DNA of 51,257 nucleotides, taken from NCBI GenBank assembly GCA_003567725.1, contig PWYU01000038.1:1-51257 (forward strand), read 5' to 3'. The position numbers and the translations under genes were made by a program. Below are positions 24,604 to 34,133 of this stretch, piece by piece. The stretch comes from Syntrophomonadaceae bacterium (GTDB lineage Bacteria > Bacillota > Dethiobacteria > DTU022). Numbering within the stretch: the first letter of the stretch is position 1; every line of letters begins with the position of its first letter. The notes below the pieces were generated by a model. The model was not told where the DNA came from and ran no database searches. It saw only the letters and a list, made by a program, of their open reading frames with translations.

Positions 24604-25254
24604 ATGCTGGGATTAGATCCTGTAACCATAGCGCTGCGTATTCCGGTCCTCTTGATCGTAATAACGGTTCATGAGTTTGCTCATGCCCGGATGGCTTATC
24701 ATTTTGGTGATGCTACTGCCGAAAAACAGGGAAGGATGAACCTTAACCCTATAAATCACCTTGATCCGATTGGCTCCCTGATGATCCTGCTGGTCGGCTT
24801 TGGCTGGGCCAAGCCGGTTCCCATCAATCCGCTAAACTTTAACCAGTACCGTTCAGGCCTGCGCTGGGTTTCTTTTGCCGGGCCAATGAGCAACCTTATT
24901 TTTGGGTTTGTCAGCATGTTGATTTTCAGGTTTTTGTTAAGTTCGGGTTTGATGTATGCTGGAGGAATGAATATTTCTTCCCTGGCTATTGAATTCTTTC
25001 AACAGCTAATAATGATTAATATTTACCTGGCGCTTTTTAACTTGCTTCCCATTCCGCCTTTGGACGGATCGAAGATTTTGATGTCTTTTCTTTCGGATGC
25101 TAATCTGGGGTTGTACCGTCAGCTTGAGCGTTATGCGCCACTAATTCTGATCGGGCTGATCATTACCGGAGTGCTGGGAACGATCATCTTTCCGCTGGCC
25201 AGGCTGGTACTTGTTATTTACGAAACAATACTTCAGTTTATACCAGGCTTATGA
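24604..25254 (+). CDS. Site-2 protease family protein (M50 metallopeptidase)
   Basis: A 216-residue membrane zinc metalloprotease of the rhomboid-sized M50B group (YwhC-like). The zinc motif HEFAH lies near residues 23-27 in the first helix, and the third ligand is in NLLPIPPLDGSKIL near residue 150. About four to five hydrophobic segments are present. M50 proteases of this type precede trpS and scpAB in many Clostridia. The substrate is unknown. It starts immediately after the stop codon of the preceding gene, so it is co-translated with the tRNA nucleotidyltransferase. Confidence 0.9.
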   Translation: MLGLDPVTIALRIPVLLIVITVHEFAHARMAYHFGDATAEKQGRMNLNPINHLDPIGSLMILLVGFGWAKPVPINPLNFNQYRSGLRWVSFAGPMSNLIFGFVSMLIFRFLLSSGLMYAGGMNISSLAIEFFQQLIMINIYLALFNLLPIPPLDGSKILMSFLSDANLGLYRQLERYAPLILIGLIITGVLGTIIFPLARLVLVIYETILQFIPGL

Positions 25255-25287
25255 CAAAGTCATATCTAACAGGGAGGATCATAGTAG

Positions 25288-26274
25288 ATGAAAAAAAAGA
25301 TCGTTTTTTCAGGAATTCAAGCTTCCGGCTCTCTGCATCTGGGTAATTACCTGGGAGCGATTCGCAACTGGGCGGCAATGCAGTATGATTACAATAATTA
25401 TTTTTGTGTAGTGGATCTGCATACCATTACAGTTCCTCAGGATCCGTCAACCCTGAGAACTAAAATCAGAGAAGTGGCCGGATTATTATTTGCGGCTGGA
25501 ATTGAGGCGGAAAACTCGGTTGTTTTTGTTCAATCCGATGTAAAAGCTCACTCTGAGCTGGCCTGGCTTCTAAATTGCATAACACCGATGGGCTGGCTGC
25601 ACCGCATGACCCAGTTTAAAGAGAAATCTGAAAAGCAAAAGGAAGAAGTCAGTGTGGGGCTATTTGATTATCCTGTTTTACAGGCCGCCGATATTCTTCT
25701 CTATGATACGCATATGGTGCCGGTGGGTGAAGATCAAAAACAGCACGTGGAACTTTGCCGCGATATAGCCCAGCGTTTTAATTATCGCTACGGTGATGTA
25801 TTTGTACTGCCGGAGCCTTATATACCAGCTGTTGGCGGCCGGGTGATGGGGCTTGCCAACCCGGAGAAAAAAATGAGGAAAAGTGAAGAAAAGAAGGAAG
25901 ACTCTATTTTCCTGCTGGACAGTCCGGATGAAATCAGGAAAAAAGTCAAGAAAGCTACCACTGATTCACAGCGCGATATTAGTTTTGATGAAAACCGGCC
26001 CGGGGTTAATAACCTGCTTACCATATATCAATTGCTGACTGATAAAAGCAGAGAAGACATAGAGGGTCATTTTTCCGGTAAATCCTATAAGGATTTAAAA
26101 GAGCAGGTGGCTGAAGTAATCATTGAAACTTTAAGGCCAGTACAAGAACGTTACTTTGAATTAACCGGTGAAAAGGGCTACCTCGATGGAATGCTTGAAA
26201 GAGGGGCGGAAAAAGCAGGCGAACAGGCAGACTATAAAATGCGCCAGGTGTCTGAGCATATGGGCCTTAAATAA
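25288..26274 (+). CDS. trpS: Tryptophanyl-tRNA synthetase
   Basis: Charges tRNA-Trp. The 328-residue class I synthetase opens with GIQASGSLHLGNYLGA, whose SLHLGN is the HIGH-type motif, and has the KMSKS-type loop as KKMRKSE around residue 195. The WLL...CITPMGWLHRMTQFK segment and DYPVLQAADILLY pocket are typical of bacterial TrpS. Only 33 bases separate it from the M50 gene, so there is no room for a T-box leader. GGGAGG precedes ATG 25288. Confidence 0.97.
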   Translation: MKKKIVFSGIQASGSLHLGNYLGAIRNWAAMQYDYNNYFCVVDLHTITVPQDPSTLRTKIREVAGLLFAAGIEAENSVVFVQSDVKAHSELAWLLNCITPMGWLHRMTQFKEKSEKQKEEVSVGLFDYPVLQAADILLYDTHMVPVGEDQKQHVELCRDIAQRFNYRYGDVFVLPEPYIPAVGGRVMGLANPEKKMRKSEEKKEDSIFLLDSPDEIRKKVKKATTDSQRDISFDENRPGVNNLLTIYQLLTDKSREDIEGHFSGKSYKDLKEQVAEVIIETLRPVQERYFELTGEKGYLDGMLERGAEKAGEQADYKMRQVSEHMGLK

Positions 26275-26316
26275 AGACCTTTTTGGAACTGCCATAAAAG
26301 GTTGCAAAGGAGTTTT

Positions 26317-27123
26317 ATGGTAGAACAGACCGAGTATAAAATAAAACTTCCCACTTTTGAAGGGCCATTTGATCTGCTTTTTCATTTGATCAAGAAAGCG
26401 GAGGTTGATATCTGGTCGATTTCCATTGCCGATATAACCGAGCAATACTTAGCCTACCTGCAGTCGATGAAAGAATTAAATCTGGAAATAGCCAGTGAAT
26501 TTTTGGTTATGGCGGCTACACTGCTGCGCCTGAAGTCGAAGTTGCTGTTGCCCCGTTCTCCAAAATTCAAAGAGCAGGAGGAAGAAGAAGAACTTTTTGA
26601 AATCAACACCGCTGAAGAACTTTTCCAGCGTTTAGAAGAGTACAGGGCCTTTAAAAAAGCTGCTCTTAATTTAAGACAAAAAGAAGAAGACCAGAAAAAA
26701 GTATTCTTGCGATCAACCGGTGGTCAAAAAGTCATGGTTTTAACCCGGCAGGAATCGGTTTATACAATCTGGGAGGGCGCTCATTACCTTAGTGATATAA
26801 TGCAACATTTTGCCAAAGTTGCTTCACAGAGGGAATATATCCCGGCTTTTAGTGCGGTTGAAGATTTCGTTATTGTCAGGAAAGCTGAATATATCCAGTC
26901 ATTGTTAGAGCAAAATCTGCGGTCTATGCCGCTGAAAGATTTTGTAAACGGTCCAACCCTGTGGGAAGTAATCATTACTTTTATAGCCCTGCTGGAAATG
27001 TCCAGGCAAAAAAAGGTTATTTTATACCAGGATCGGCAGTTCGGCCCAATCCTGGTTTCATTGTGGGAGGAAGATCAAAAGGAGGGAGAAAGTGGAGAAA
27101 GCGCAGCAGAAAAGAGCAATTGA
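26317..27123 (+). CDS. scpA: Segregation and condensation protein A
   Basis: Kleisin subunit that bridges the SMC heads in the bacterial condensin. From ATG 26317 (AAGGAG four bases upstream) the product has 268 residues and starts with the family pattern FEGPFDLLFHLIKKAEVDIW, with the winged-helix C-terminus near WEVIITFIALLEMSRQKKV. An in-frame TTG at 26302 lies upstream of the ribosome-binding site and is rejected. It overlaps scpB by 32 bases, the usual coupling. Confidence 0.95.
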   Translation: MVEQTEYKIKLPTFEGPFDLLFHLIKKAEVDIWSISIADITEQYLAYLQSMKELNLEIASEFLVMAATLLRLKSKLLLPRSPKFKEQEEEEELFEINTAEELFQRLEEYRAFKKAALNLRQKEEDQKKVFLRSTGGQKVMVLTRQESVYTIWEGAHYLSDIMQHFAKVASQREYIPAFSAVEDFVIVRKAEYIQSLLEQNLRSMPLKDFVNGPTLWEVIITFIALLEMSRQKKVILYQDRQFGPILVSLWEEDQKEGESGESAAEKSN

Positions 27124-27733
27124 AGCCCTGCTTTTTTTAAGTGAAGAACCGGTCAAACCGGATAAACTGGCAGTAGCCCTTTCTACTTCCGCTGAAGAAG
27201 CAGAAAAAATAGCCCGGGAATTACAGGATGATTTGTCGAACCAGGGCCGGGGGGGGCAGATTTTTGAAGCTGCAGGTGGATTTCAGATGGGAACCCTGCC
27301 TGAACTTGCTCCTGTCCTGGAAAAAACTTTTAGTGAAGAAGTATCAAGCAACCTGTCCACAGCAGCACTGGAGGTTTTGGCCATTATTGCTTATAAGCAG
27401 CCGGTAACCAGGATTGAGGTTGAATCTATTCGCGGTGTTAGAAGTGAGCATGTTCTTGAGAATCTTTTAAAGCGCAAATTAATTAAAGTTACCGGGCGTA
27501 AAGAAGGTCCTGGCCGTCCTTTGCTGTATGGTACTACTGCGGACTTTTTAAAATATTTTGGCCTAAAAGATCTTGAGGAGCTTCCCGAACTGGAACTGGA
27601 AAGTGATCATGATGAGGAAGATGATAAAAGCCTGGTTGAAGATGGCGGCATTGAAGCAGGAACTGCGGAAAAAAATCTCTCGGCCTCAAACAGTAAGAGC
27701 GTTAACTATGGAGAAAGAACGTCCGACCTTTAA
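27092..27733 (+). CDS. scpB: Segregation and condensation protein B
   Basis: Winged-helix partner of ScpA in the SMC complex. The 213 residues include IEALLFLSEEPVKPDKLA at the N-terminus and ALEVLAIIAYKQPVTRIEVE, IRGVRSEHVLENLL and GRPLLYGTT in the second winged helix. A long acidic tail follows. The start GTG 27092 has GGAGGG five bases upstream, inside scpA. In Bacillus, dacB-spmA-spmB lie between scpB and rluB; here rluB follows directly after 43 bases. Confidence 0.95.
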   Translation: MEKAQQKRAIEALLFLSEEPVKPDKLAVALSTSAEEAEKIARELQDDLSNQGRGGQIFEAAGGFQMGTLPELAPVLEKTFSEEVSSNLSTAALEVLAIIAYKQPVTRIEVESIRGVRSEHVLENLLKRKLIKVTGRKEGPGRPLLYGTTADFLKYFGLKDLEELPELELESDHDEEDDKSLVEDGGIEAGTAEKNLSASNSKSVNYGERTSDL

Positions 27734-27776
27734 GACGGATTTAATCATAGTGATTTAAAAATAAGGGTGGTTTAAA

Positions 27777-28496
27777 ATGAGATTGGCCAAATATCTATCC
27801 CGGGCCGGTGTAGCTTCCCGGCGTCAAGCCGAAGCTTTAATCGGTGAGGGAAGAGTTAAGGTCGACGGGTTGGTTGTTAAAAAGCCGCAAACCTTAGTTA
27901 CAGATCGAGATCGGGTTATGGTAGACGGGCATATTGTTGAAAATATTGAGCCAAAGCGCTATTTATTAATGCATAAACCTCCCGGATATATTTCTACAGT
28001 AAAAGATACACATAACCGTCCCACCGTCCTTGATTTGATAAGCTGTGTTGAAGCCAGGCTCTATCCGGTGGGAAGGCTTGATGCCGACACCAGCGGGGCC
28101 CTGTTAATGACCAATGATGGCGAAATGGCTTTCCGGTTAACCCATCCCAGCTATGAGATTAAAAAAAGGTACCTGGCCCTGGTATCAGGTATTCCCAACC
28201 GGGAATCGCTTGATCGATTACGAAAGGGGATCGTTATTGAAGAACATTATACCTCTCCAGCAGGAATTAATTTGATCGAGCGGGTGGTTAAACACAATCA
28301 AGCCTTGCTTGAATTAACCCTGATTGAGGGAAAAAAGCGCCAGGTTAAAAAAATGTGCAGAGCAATTAATCATCCTGTTGTTAAACTGCACCGGGAAGAG
28401 TTTGCCGGTCTTAAGATTGGTGGATTGCCTGAAGGGAAACACCGCTTTCTTTCAGATCAGGAAGTGAAATGGCTTTACCGGTTAGTTAAACTTTAA
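27777..28496 (+). CDS. rluB: Pseudouridine synthase, RluB/RsuA type
   Basis: Makes a pseudouridine in rRNA (23S U2605 for RluB). The 239 residues have an N-terminal S4 domain (RLAKYLSRAGVASRRQAEAL) and the RsuA-family catalytic block YPVGRLDADTSGALLMTNDG with the catalytic Asp in GRLDADTSG. KKRQVKKMCRAINHPV follows, as in the family. The position after scpAB and before cmk favours RluB over RsuA. Confidence 0.92.
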   Translation: MRLAKYLSRAGVASRRQAEALIGEGRVKVDGLVVKKPQTLVTDRDRVMVDGHIVENIEPKRYLLMHKPPGYISTVKDTHNRPTVLDLISCVEARLYPVGRLDADTSGALLMTNDGEMAFRLTHPSYEIKKRYLALVSGIPNRESLDRLRKGIVIEEHYTSPAGINLIERVVKHNQALLELTLIEGKKRQVKKMCRAINHPVVKLHREEFAGLKIGGLPEGKHRFLSDQEVKWLYRLVKL

Positions 28497-28587
28497 GGAT
28501 TTCCCAGTCTTGCAAATTAGGGCTATTAATGAGAGAATAGAAATGTTTTTAAGATATAAATTAGATCAGTTAGGTCGGAGAACGATA

Positions 28588-28950
28588 GTGGCGGATTTTA
28601 AACAAACCAGAGGGATCAGAGGCGCAACCACTGCGGAGCATAATACCCCGGAGGATATTCTTTCCGAAACATCTAAGCTCCTTGCAAAAATTGTTGAAGA
28701 TAATACTCTTGAGATTAAAGATATTGCAGCAGTCTTCTTTTCAGCAACCCCGGATTTAAACAGCGCTTTTCCGGCCAAAGCGGCCAGGGATATGGGCTGG
28801 TTGAGCACAGCATTATTCTGCCATGTGGAGATTGATGTGCCAAAATCGCTAAAAAAATGTATCCGTATTTTAATGCTGGTAAACACAACCCTGGAGCAGC
28901 ATCAAATCAACCACATTTACTTAAAGGAAACAACCAGGTTGAGAGAATAA
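28588..28950 (+). CDS. aroH: Chorismate mutase, AroH type
   Basis: Rearranges chorismate to prephenate. It matches the trimeric Bacillus subtilis AroH fold: RGIRGATTAEHNTPEDIL, AVFFSATPDLNSAFPAKAAR, and LKKCIRILMLVNT. The active-site Arg in RGIRG, Glu in AEHNT-like context and the Arg of KKCIR are present. GTG 28588 (GTCGGAG seven bases upstream) gives 120 residues, close to the usual 127. The frame is open upstream to TTG 28510, which would add 26 residues not typical of the family and has no ribosome-binding site. Confidence 0.9.
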   Translation: MADFKQTRGIRGATTAEHNTPEDILSETSKLLAKIVEDNTLEIKDIAAVFFSATPDLNSAFPAKAARDMGWLSTALFCHVEIDVPKSLKKCIRILMLVNTTLEQHQINHIYLKETTRLRE

Positions 28951-29005
28951 TGAACTGATTATTTTATAAAAAGGTTTTTAACCGGGAAGAGCGAATAAAA
29001 ATTTA

Positions 29006-29674
29006 ATGCCAGATAAAGATTTTTATCCAAATATTGCCATAGACGGCCCAGCCGGCGCTGGTAAAAGCTCGGTAACCAGAGAGGTATCGCGCCGACTAAA
29101 GTTACGTTACCTTGATACGGGAGCAATGTACAGGGCTATTACTTTAAAATTGTTACAGGAAAGTGTTGACATTACGGATCTAGATCTGATTGCCAAAACC
29201 TTAGAAAATACTGACATTAAGTTAAATGATCAGGAAGAGGTATTTTTAGATGGCAAGCCAGTTACTGCAGAAATCCGCAGCTCTGAAGTAAACCGGTTAG
29301 TCTCTCCGGTTTCTGCTATTCCTATCGTTCGCCGCCGGCTGGTCGAAATGCAGCAGGCGATCGCAAAGGAATCAGAGGGAATTGTGATGGAAGGCAGAGA
29401 TATTGCATCAAAGGTGATGCCGGATGCAGATTTTAAGTTTTTTCTTGACGCTTCTATCGAAGAGCGAGCCAGAAGAAGAAGGAAGGAACAGCTTGATAAA
29501 GGTATAGAGATGACAGAGCAAGAAGTTATTGCTGAAATAAAAAACAGGGATATAATTGACTCCGGGAGGGAAGATTCTCCGCTAACCAGGGTATGGGATG
29601 CTGTTGTTATAGACACAACCAATATGGCTTTCGATGCAGTTGTCGATAAAATAGTTGGCCTAGTTAGAGGTTAA
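29006..29674 (+). CDS. cmk: Cytidylate kinase
   Basis: Phosphorylates CMP and dCMP. The 222-residue protein opens with IAIDGPAGAGKSSVTRE (P-loop) and has LDTGAMYRAI, EGRDIASKVMPDADFKFFLD and the lid RRRRKEQ. The order cmk-plsC-ispH-S1 is a well-known clostridial arrangement. Its Shine-Dalgarno site (GGGAAGAG) is somewhat far from ATG 29006. Confidence 0.96.
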   Translation: MPDKDFYPNIAIDGPAGAGKSSVTREVSRRLKLRYLDTGAMYRAITLKLLQESVDITDLDLIAKTLENTDIKLNDQEEVFLDGKPVTAEIRSSEVNRLVSPVSAIPIVRRRLVEMQQAIAKESEGIVMEGRDIASKVMPDADFKFFLDASIEERARRRRKEQLDKGIEMTEQEVIAEIKNRDIIDSGREDSPLTRVWDAVVIDTTNMAFDAVVDKIVGLVRG

Positions 29675-29693
29675 ATGCCCTGAAAAAAGCCAG

Positions 29694-30320
29694 GTGAAAA
29701 GTGTGTTTTATCAAGCTGTCCGTTTGGTCTATCTTATAGTGTTGAAGTTGTTATACCGGATTAAAATCCATGGCAGAGAGAATATACCCGGTCGCATTCC
29801 CTTTATTATTTGTTCAAACCATTTAAGCTGGCTAGATCCGGTAATTGTCGGGTTGGTGTTCCCAGGCTCTTACAAGATTCATTTCATGGCCAAAAAAGAG
29901 CTGTTCAGCAATTTCATTAGCTCCTATTTATTAGGTAAAGTAGGTGCTTTTCCGCTAAATCGTGAAGATGCAGATTACGCTGCTATTAAGAAATCTTATC
30001 AGCTTTTACACGATGGGCAGGTGTTGGGGCTTTTTCCGGAAGGGTCAAGAAGCAAAAGCGGTAAACTACAAAAACCTTATAATGGTGCGGCTTTGATTGC
30101 CGTACGCAGCGGCGTGCCGATAGTACCGGTGGCCATTGCCGGGCCTTATAGGCTGTTTAAAACACTGCACGTTTTTATAGGGCCGCCCTTTGTTTTACCT
30201 CCTTTACAGTATGACCGTAAAGAGGATAAAAAGACGCGGCTAGAAGAAATGAGCTTACATATCATGGATCAAATCAGGAATTTATTTCCTGAAGGTCATA
30301 TCAATAAGCCGTTGGAATAA
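29694..30320 (+). CDS. plsC: 1-acyl-sn-glycerol-3-phosphate acyltransferase
   Basis: Acylates lysophosphatidic acid to phosphatidic acid at the membrane. The 208 residues have an N-terminal hydrophobic segment and the acyltransferase motifs NHLSWLDP (HX4D), FPLNRED, LFPEGSRSKSG (the FPEGTR motif) and VPIVPVAI. The start is GTG 29694 or GTG 29703; AGGTG at 29692-29696 fits the second better. It works with the PlsY encoded at 35.5 kb. Confidence 0.92.
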   Translation: MKSVFYQAVRLVYLIVLKLLYRIKIHGRENIPGRIPFIICSNHLSWLDPVIVGLVFPGSYKIHFMAKKELFSNFISSYLLGKVGAFPLNREDADYAAIKKSYQLLHDGQVLGLFPEGSRSKSGKLQKPYNGAALIAVRSGVPIVPVAIAGPYRLFKTLHVFIGPPFVLPPLQYDRKEDKKTRLEEMSLHIMDQIRNLFPEGHINKPLE

Positions 30321-30358
30321 TTTAATAAAGCTGGTAACACATAGTTTGGAGTGATAAG

Positions 30359-32527
30359 TTGCAGGTTATTCTGGCAGAAAAAGCCGGTTTTTGCTCCGGG
30401 GTGAATAGAGCAGTTAATCATCTGCTTGATCAAGCTGCCCGGTATGGAAGCGGATCTACCCTTGGTCCCCTGGTTCATAACGAAGAAGTTGTTGAGTACT
30501 TAAAAAAACGTTCTATTGTTTCTGTAGAGAGCCCTGAAGATGCCAGGGGATCATTTCTGGCAATCCGGACTCACGGGGTAACACCTGAACTATTGGAGCA
30601 ACTTTATAAACTTGAAAATATCACTATCATTGATTTGACCTGTCCAAGGGTCCAGCGTGTTCAAAAAAAAGCGGCTCAACTGCGTGAAATGGGCTACAAA
30701 GTTATTATTTTTGGGAATACCGATCACCCCGAAGTAAAAGGCTTGATTGGTTGGGCCGGGGGAGAAGCTACAGTTGTTTCTTCTTTGGAAGAGCTTGAAA
30801 ATTTGATTGTGGAGCCCCCTGCCGGTTTAATAGCTCAAACCACCAGTGATCCCGAGCTATATGAAAAAGTAAAACAGGTTTTTAAAGCTAAAAACCCGGA
30901 AAGTCAGGTTTATGACACGCTGTGTCCTGAAACGAAGCTTCGACAGGGAGAAATTATTAATTTGGCACAAAGGGTAGAAGCGCTGATGGTAGTAGGCAGT
31001 GAATCAAGCGCCAATACTAAAGCCCTTTATGATTGCTGTCGGCAGTTAAAACCATCCTGCCGAATAACTAATGCAAGGGGGTTGCCGCAAACATTTCTGA
31101 AGCGGTACGCATCATTTGCTGTAACAGCAGGAGCGTCAACTCCCCCGTGGACGATTAAGGAGGTCGTGGAGAGTATGGAGAATGAGAATTTAGATGTTAA
31201 GAATGAAGAACAGTTTGACTTCGATGTAGAAATCAAGGTGGCCCAGGTTGGTGAACAGGTCACTGGCAAAGTAGCCCGGGTAGCCGAGGAAGAGGTTTAT
31301 GTAGATATAGGTGCAAAAACCGAAGCTATCCTTCCTCTATCAGAAGTTCATCTGGATCAGGATCAAGGACTTACCGATATTTTTACTCCGGAAGATGATA
31401 TCGAGGTAACTGTCCTGGAAACAGACGAACAGGAAGGGAAGGTAGTTGTTTCTCATAAAAGACTGGCCAGGGATAAACGCATTAAGGAGATTGAACAGGC
31501 TCATGACGAAGAAGCAGTAATTGAAGGCAAAGTTAAACAGGTAGTATCAGCTGGACTGGTTATCGACCTTGGTTCAGGAGTAGAAGGTTTTATGCCCGGG
31601 TCTCTGGTGGATATTAAGTTTATTCCTGATTTTAAAGAGTTTAAAGATCAAACCATTCAGTTCAGGGTAATAGAGTTTAACCGGGAAAAGGGCAAGATAA
31701 TCTTAAGCCGTAAAAAAATCCTGGAAGAAGAAACTGCTAAAAAGAAAGAAGAAACCCTAAACTCCCTTGAAGTTGGATCAACCATTACCGGAACGGTAAA
31801 AAGGCTGACAAACTTTGGCGCTTTTGTTGATGTGGGAGATATCGACGGACTGGTTCATATTTCAGAACTGGCCTGGGAAAGGGTAGGGCATCCCAGTGAA
31901 GTTTTAAAAAACGGTGAACAGGTTGAGGTAAAAGTGCTAGAAGTTATCCCTGAAAAAGAGCGGATCAGTTTAAGTATCCGTAAAACCCAGCCCGATCCCT
32001 GGAGCAAAGCTGTTGAAGAACTGGAAAGCGGTCAGATTATTAATGGCAGAGTTACCCGCCTGGTTAACTTCGGAGCATTTATAGAGTTAAAAGCCGGGGT
32101 TGAAGGCCTGGCTCATATTTCTCAGCTGGCTGATTACCATGTTAACCATCCCTCAGAAATCCTGAACGAAGGAGAAGAGGTTGAAGTAAAGATCCTTGAA
32201 GTAAAACCCAGGGCAAAAAGAATTAGCCTGAGCATCAAAGAAGCAAAAGGCACTACTATAACCTCTGAGCAAAGTGGAATTGAAGAAACCGAAGACGGCA
32301 GTGTAACCCTGGGTGATGTTTTTGGCAATCTATTCGACAATGGAGAACTGGAACCAGAACGGGAAAAATCAGATGATGCTGATGTTGATTCTTATGAACA
32401 GCAATCTTTGGAAGAACAGGCAGTAGCACCAGATCAAAGCGAGTCAGTTAATGAAGATGACTCTTCTCAAGCAGAAATCGAAGAACATGAAGAAAGTGAA
32501 GAAGAACCGGAAGATAAAGAAGCATAA
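30359..32527 (+). CDS. ispH: IspH (HMBPP reductase) fused to ribosomal protein S1 repeats
   Basis: A 722-residue bifunctional protein. Residues 1 to about 283 are 4-hydroxy-3-methylbut-2-enyl diphosphate reductase, the last MEP-pathway enzyme. The cluster ligands are Cys12 (GFCSGV), Cys95 (DLTCPRV) and Cys189 (TLCPETK), with His40, His72 and His123 in the pocket. Residues about 295-625 hold four S1 RNA-binding repeats (for example GTVKRLTNFGAFVDVG and GRVTRLVNFGAFIELK), followed by an acidic tail. This fusion is known in Clostridia. The start is TTG 30359. A rho-independent terminator lies 76 bases past the stop and ends the cmk-plsC-ispH unit. Confidence 0.95.
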   Translation: MQVILAEKAGFCSGVNRAVNHLLDQAARYGSGSTLGPLVHNEEVVEYLKKRSIVSVESPEDARGSFLAIRTHGVTPELLEQLYKLENITIIDLTCPRVQRVQKKAAQLREMGYKVIIFGNTDHPEVKGLIGWAGGEATVVSSLEELENLIVEPPAGLIAQTTSDPELYEKVKQVFKAKNPESQVYDTLCPETKLRQGEIINLAQRVEALMVVGSESSANTKALYDCCRQLKPSCRITNARGLPQTFLKRYASFAVTAGASTPPWTIKEVVESMENENLDVKNEEQFDFDVEIKVAQVGEQVTGKVARVAEEEVYVDIGAKTEAILPLSEVHLDQDQGLTDIFTPEDDIEVTVLETDEQEGKVVVSHKRLARDKRIKEIEQAHDEEAVIEGKVKQVVSAGLVIDLGSGVEGFMPGSLVDIKFIPDFKEFKDQTIQFRVIEFNREKGKIILSRKKILEEETAKKKEETLNSLEVGSTITGTVKRLTNFGAFVDVGDIDGLVHISELAWERVGHPSEVLKNGEQVEVKVLEVIPEKERISLSIRKTQPDPWSKAVEELESGQIINGRVTRLVNFGAFIELKAGVEGLAHISQLADYHVNHPSEILNEGEEVEVKILEVKPRAKRISLSIKEAKGTTITSEQSGIEETEDGSVTLGDVFGNLFDNGELEPEREKSDDADVDSYEQQSLEEQAVAPDQSESVNEDDSSQAEIEEHEESEEEPEDKEA

Positions 32528-32602
32528 AAAGCCTTTAAATTTTAAACTCTTATCAGCTAAATTAATGTTGAATAATAATTTAGATCGGTTCCTCAGCTTG
32601 AA

Positions 32603-32630
32603 AGGGACGGACTCTTCGTTCGTCCTTTTT
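32603..32630 (+). terminator. Rho-independent terminator after ispH-S1
   Basis: A 10-bp stem AGGGACGGAC/GTTCGTCCTT (with two G-U pairs), loop TCTTC, then T3 and an AT tail. It closes the operon ending with the IspH-S1 fusion gene. Confidence 0.85.
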
Positions 32631-32780
32631 ATTGCGTAATATAAGTAGCTTGGAATTACTATAATGGCCCGGCCTGTTTTATTTTAACCTGTTAAGTTTT
32701 GAATGAAGACTAAAGCCATGTAATGTTCAGCCCGGTAATGGTTGAGACGAATTATAATTTATTATATTTGAGGAATTATA

Positions 32781-34133
32781 ATGATTAAAAACACAGGTTT
32801 TTACATAAGTCAGGTTGCCGCCGGCTCTCCGGCTGAAAAGGCCGGCATAAAAGCAGGCTTTAGGTTGCTCAGGGTTGATAGCCAGAAAATAGGCGACATA
32901 ATAGATTTTAAGATTGCCGAATCTGATACAAGACTGCGCCTGCTGGTGATGACCGGACAAGGCTATTTACGCCGGATTAAAATAAAAAAGCAGGCAGCTG
33001 CACCGCTGGGTTTGCAATTTGATCCGCCTACTATGGATCCCATTAAACGCTGTCAAAACAGATGTATATTTTGCTTTATTGATCAGAACCCACCGGGTTT
33101 AAGGACGCCTCTTTATATCAAAGATGATGATTACCGCCTCTCTTTTCTTTATGGCAATTTTATCACTTTAAACAGGCTGAGCGATAAAGAAATAACAAGA
33201 ATTAAACGCCTGCAGTTGAGTCCGCTTTATGTTTCTGTTCAAACTACAAATCCTGTTCTAAGAAGAGCCATGTTTAATTCGAAAATGGCCGGCAGGGGGT
33301 TGGCAAACTTGAAAAAGCTTGTCGGGGCAGGAATTGGCATCCATGCTCAAATTGTGCTCTGCCCCGGCTTTAATACGGGTGCAGAGATGGAAAAAACAAT
33401 CAAGGATTTATACAACCTGGGTGAGAATATTTTAAGCGTGGCCCTTGTGCCGGTTGGCCTGACCAGCCATCGAGATGGTCTTCCTGGATTACAGAAGTTC
33501 GCTGATATGGAAGCAGAAAGATTGATTAAACAGGTTTCTGTTATGCAAAACGATTTTTTAAAGCAAAGGGGCAGTCGCTTTGTTTTTTTGGCCGATGAAT
33601 TTTATAACCTGGCCGGTTTTCCCTTGCCATCTGAAGATGAATATGAAAATTATCCACAGCTGGAAAATGGCGTTGGCATCGCCCGTCAATTTTTAGAGCA
33701 GTTAAAAGATCTCTCCCTGGCAGGAATGAATATACTACCTCGAAAAATAACTGTAACCATATTATCAGGCCTGGCTGCCAAACCTCAGATCCAGGAAATG
33801 ACGGATATATTTAAGCAAATTACAGGTTTAACAGTGCAAACAGTATTTGCTCACAACCACTATTTTGGGGAAAAGGTAACCGTTAGCGGTTTGCTGGCAG
33901 GAAAGGATCTAATCGAAGCCATGGAAGGAAAAGAGGCCGGCGACGTAGTATTTATACCAGATATAATGTTGAAAGATAATAGCGACCTATTTCTTGATGA
34001 TTTAAATCTAAAAGATCTCGAGGAAGCTTTTCAGGCTCCGGTCAGGGCAGTGAACAGCCCGCAGCAGATTATAGATGTATTGCTGAAATTCTCGGACAGT
34101 TCGGAAACCGGACATAAAAAGGGGAACAAATAA
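32781..34133 (+). CDS. DUF512 radical SAM-like protein with PDZ domain
   Basis: A 450-residue protein. Residues about 5-60 form a PDZ-like domain (ISQVAAGSPAEKAGIKAGF). It is followed by an iron-sulfur motif CQNRCIFC (Cys91, Cys95, Cys98), the CxxxCxxC of radical SAM enzymes, and the DUF512 region (LSPLYVSVQTTNP, later DEFYNLAG and GVGIARQFL). The family is widespread in Clostridia and usually sits next to der, as here, where the genes abut. The reaction is unknown; a link to ribosome or tRNA maturation is only suggested by the neighbour. Confidence 0.88.
   Translation: MIKNTGFYISQVAAGSPAEKAGIKAGFRLLRVDSQKIGDIIDFKIAESDTRLRLLVMTGQGYLRRIKIKKQAAAPLGLQFDPPTMDPIKRCQNRCIFCFIDQNPPGLRTPLYIKDDDYRLSFLYGNFITLNRLSDKEITRIKRLQLSPLYVSVQTTNPVLRRAMFNSKMAGRGLANLKKLVGAGIGIHAQIVLCPGFNTGAEMEKTIKDLYNLGENILSVALVPVGLTSHRDGLPGLQKFADMEAERLIKQVSVMQNDFLKQRGSRFVFLADEFYNLAGFPLPSEDEYENYPQLENGVGIARQFLEQLKDLSLAGMNILPRKITVTILSGLAAKPQIQEMTDIFKQITGLTVQTVFAHNHYFGEKVTVSGLLAGKDLIEAMEGKEAGDVVFIPDIMLKDNSDLFLDDLNLKDLEEAFQAPVRAVNSPQQIIDVLLKFSDSSETGHKKGNK

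Noticed and set aside
25255-25287. T-box leader before trpS
   Set aside because: Only 33 bases separate trpS from the preceding gene, too short for a T-box element.
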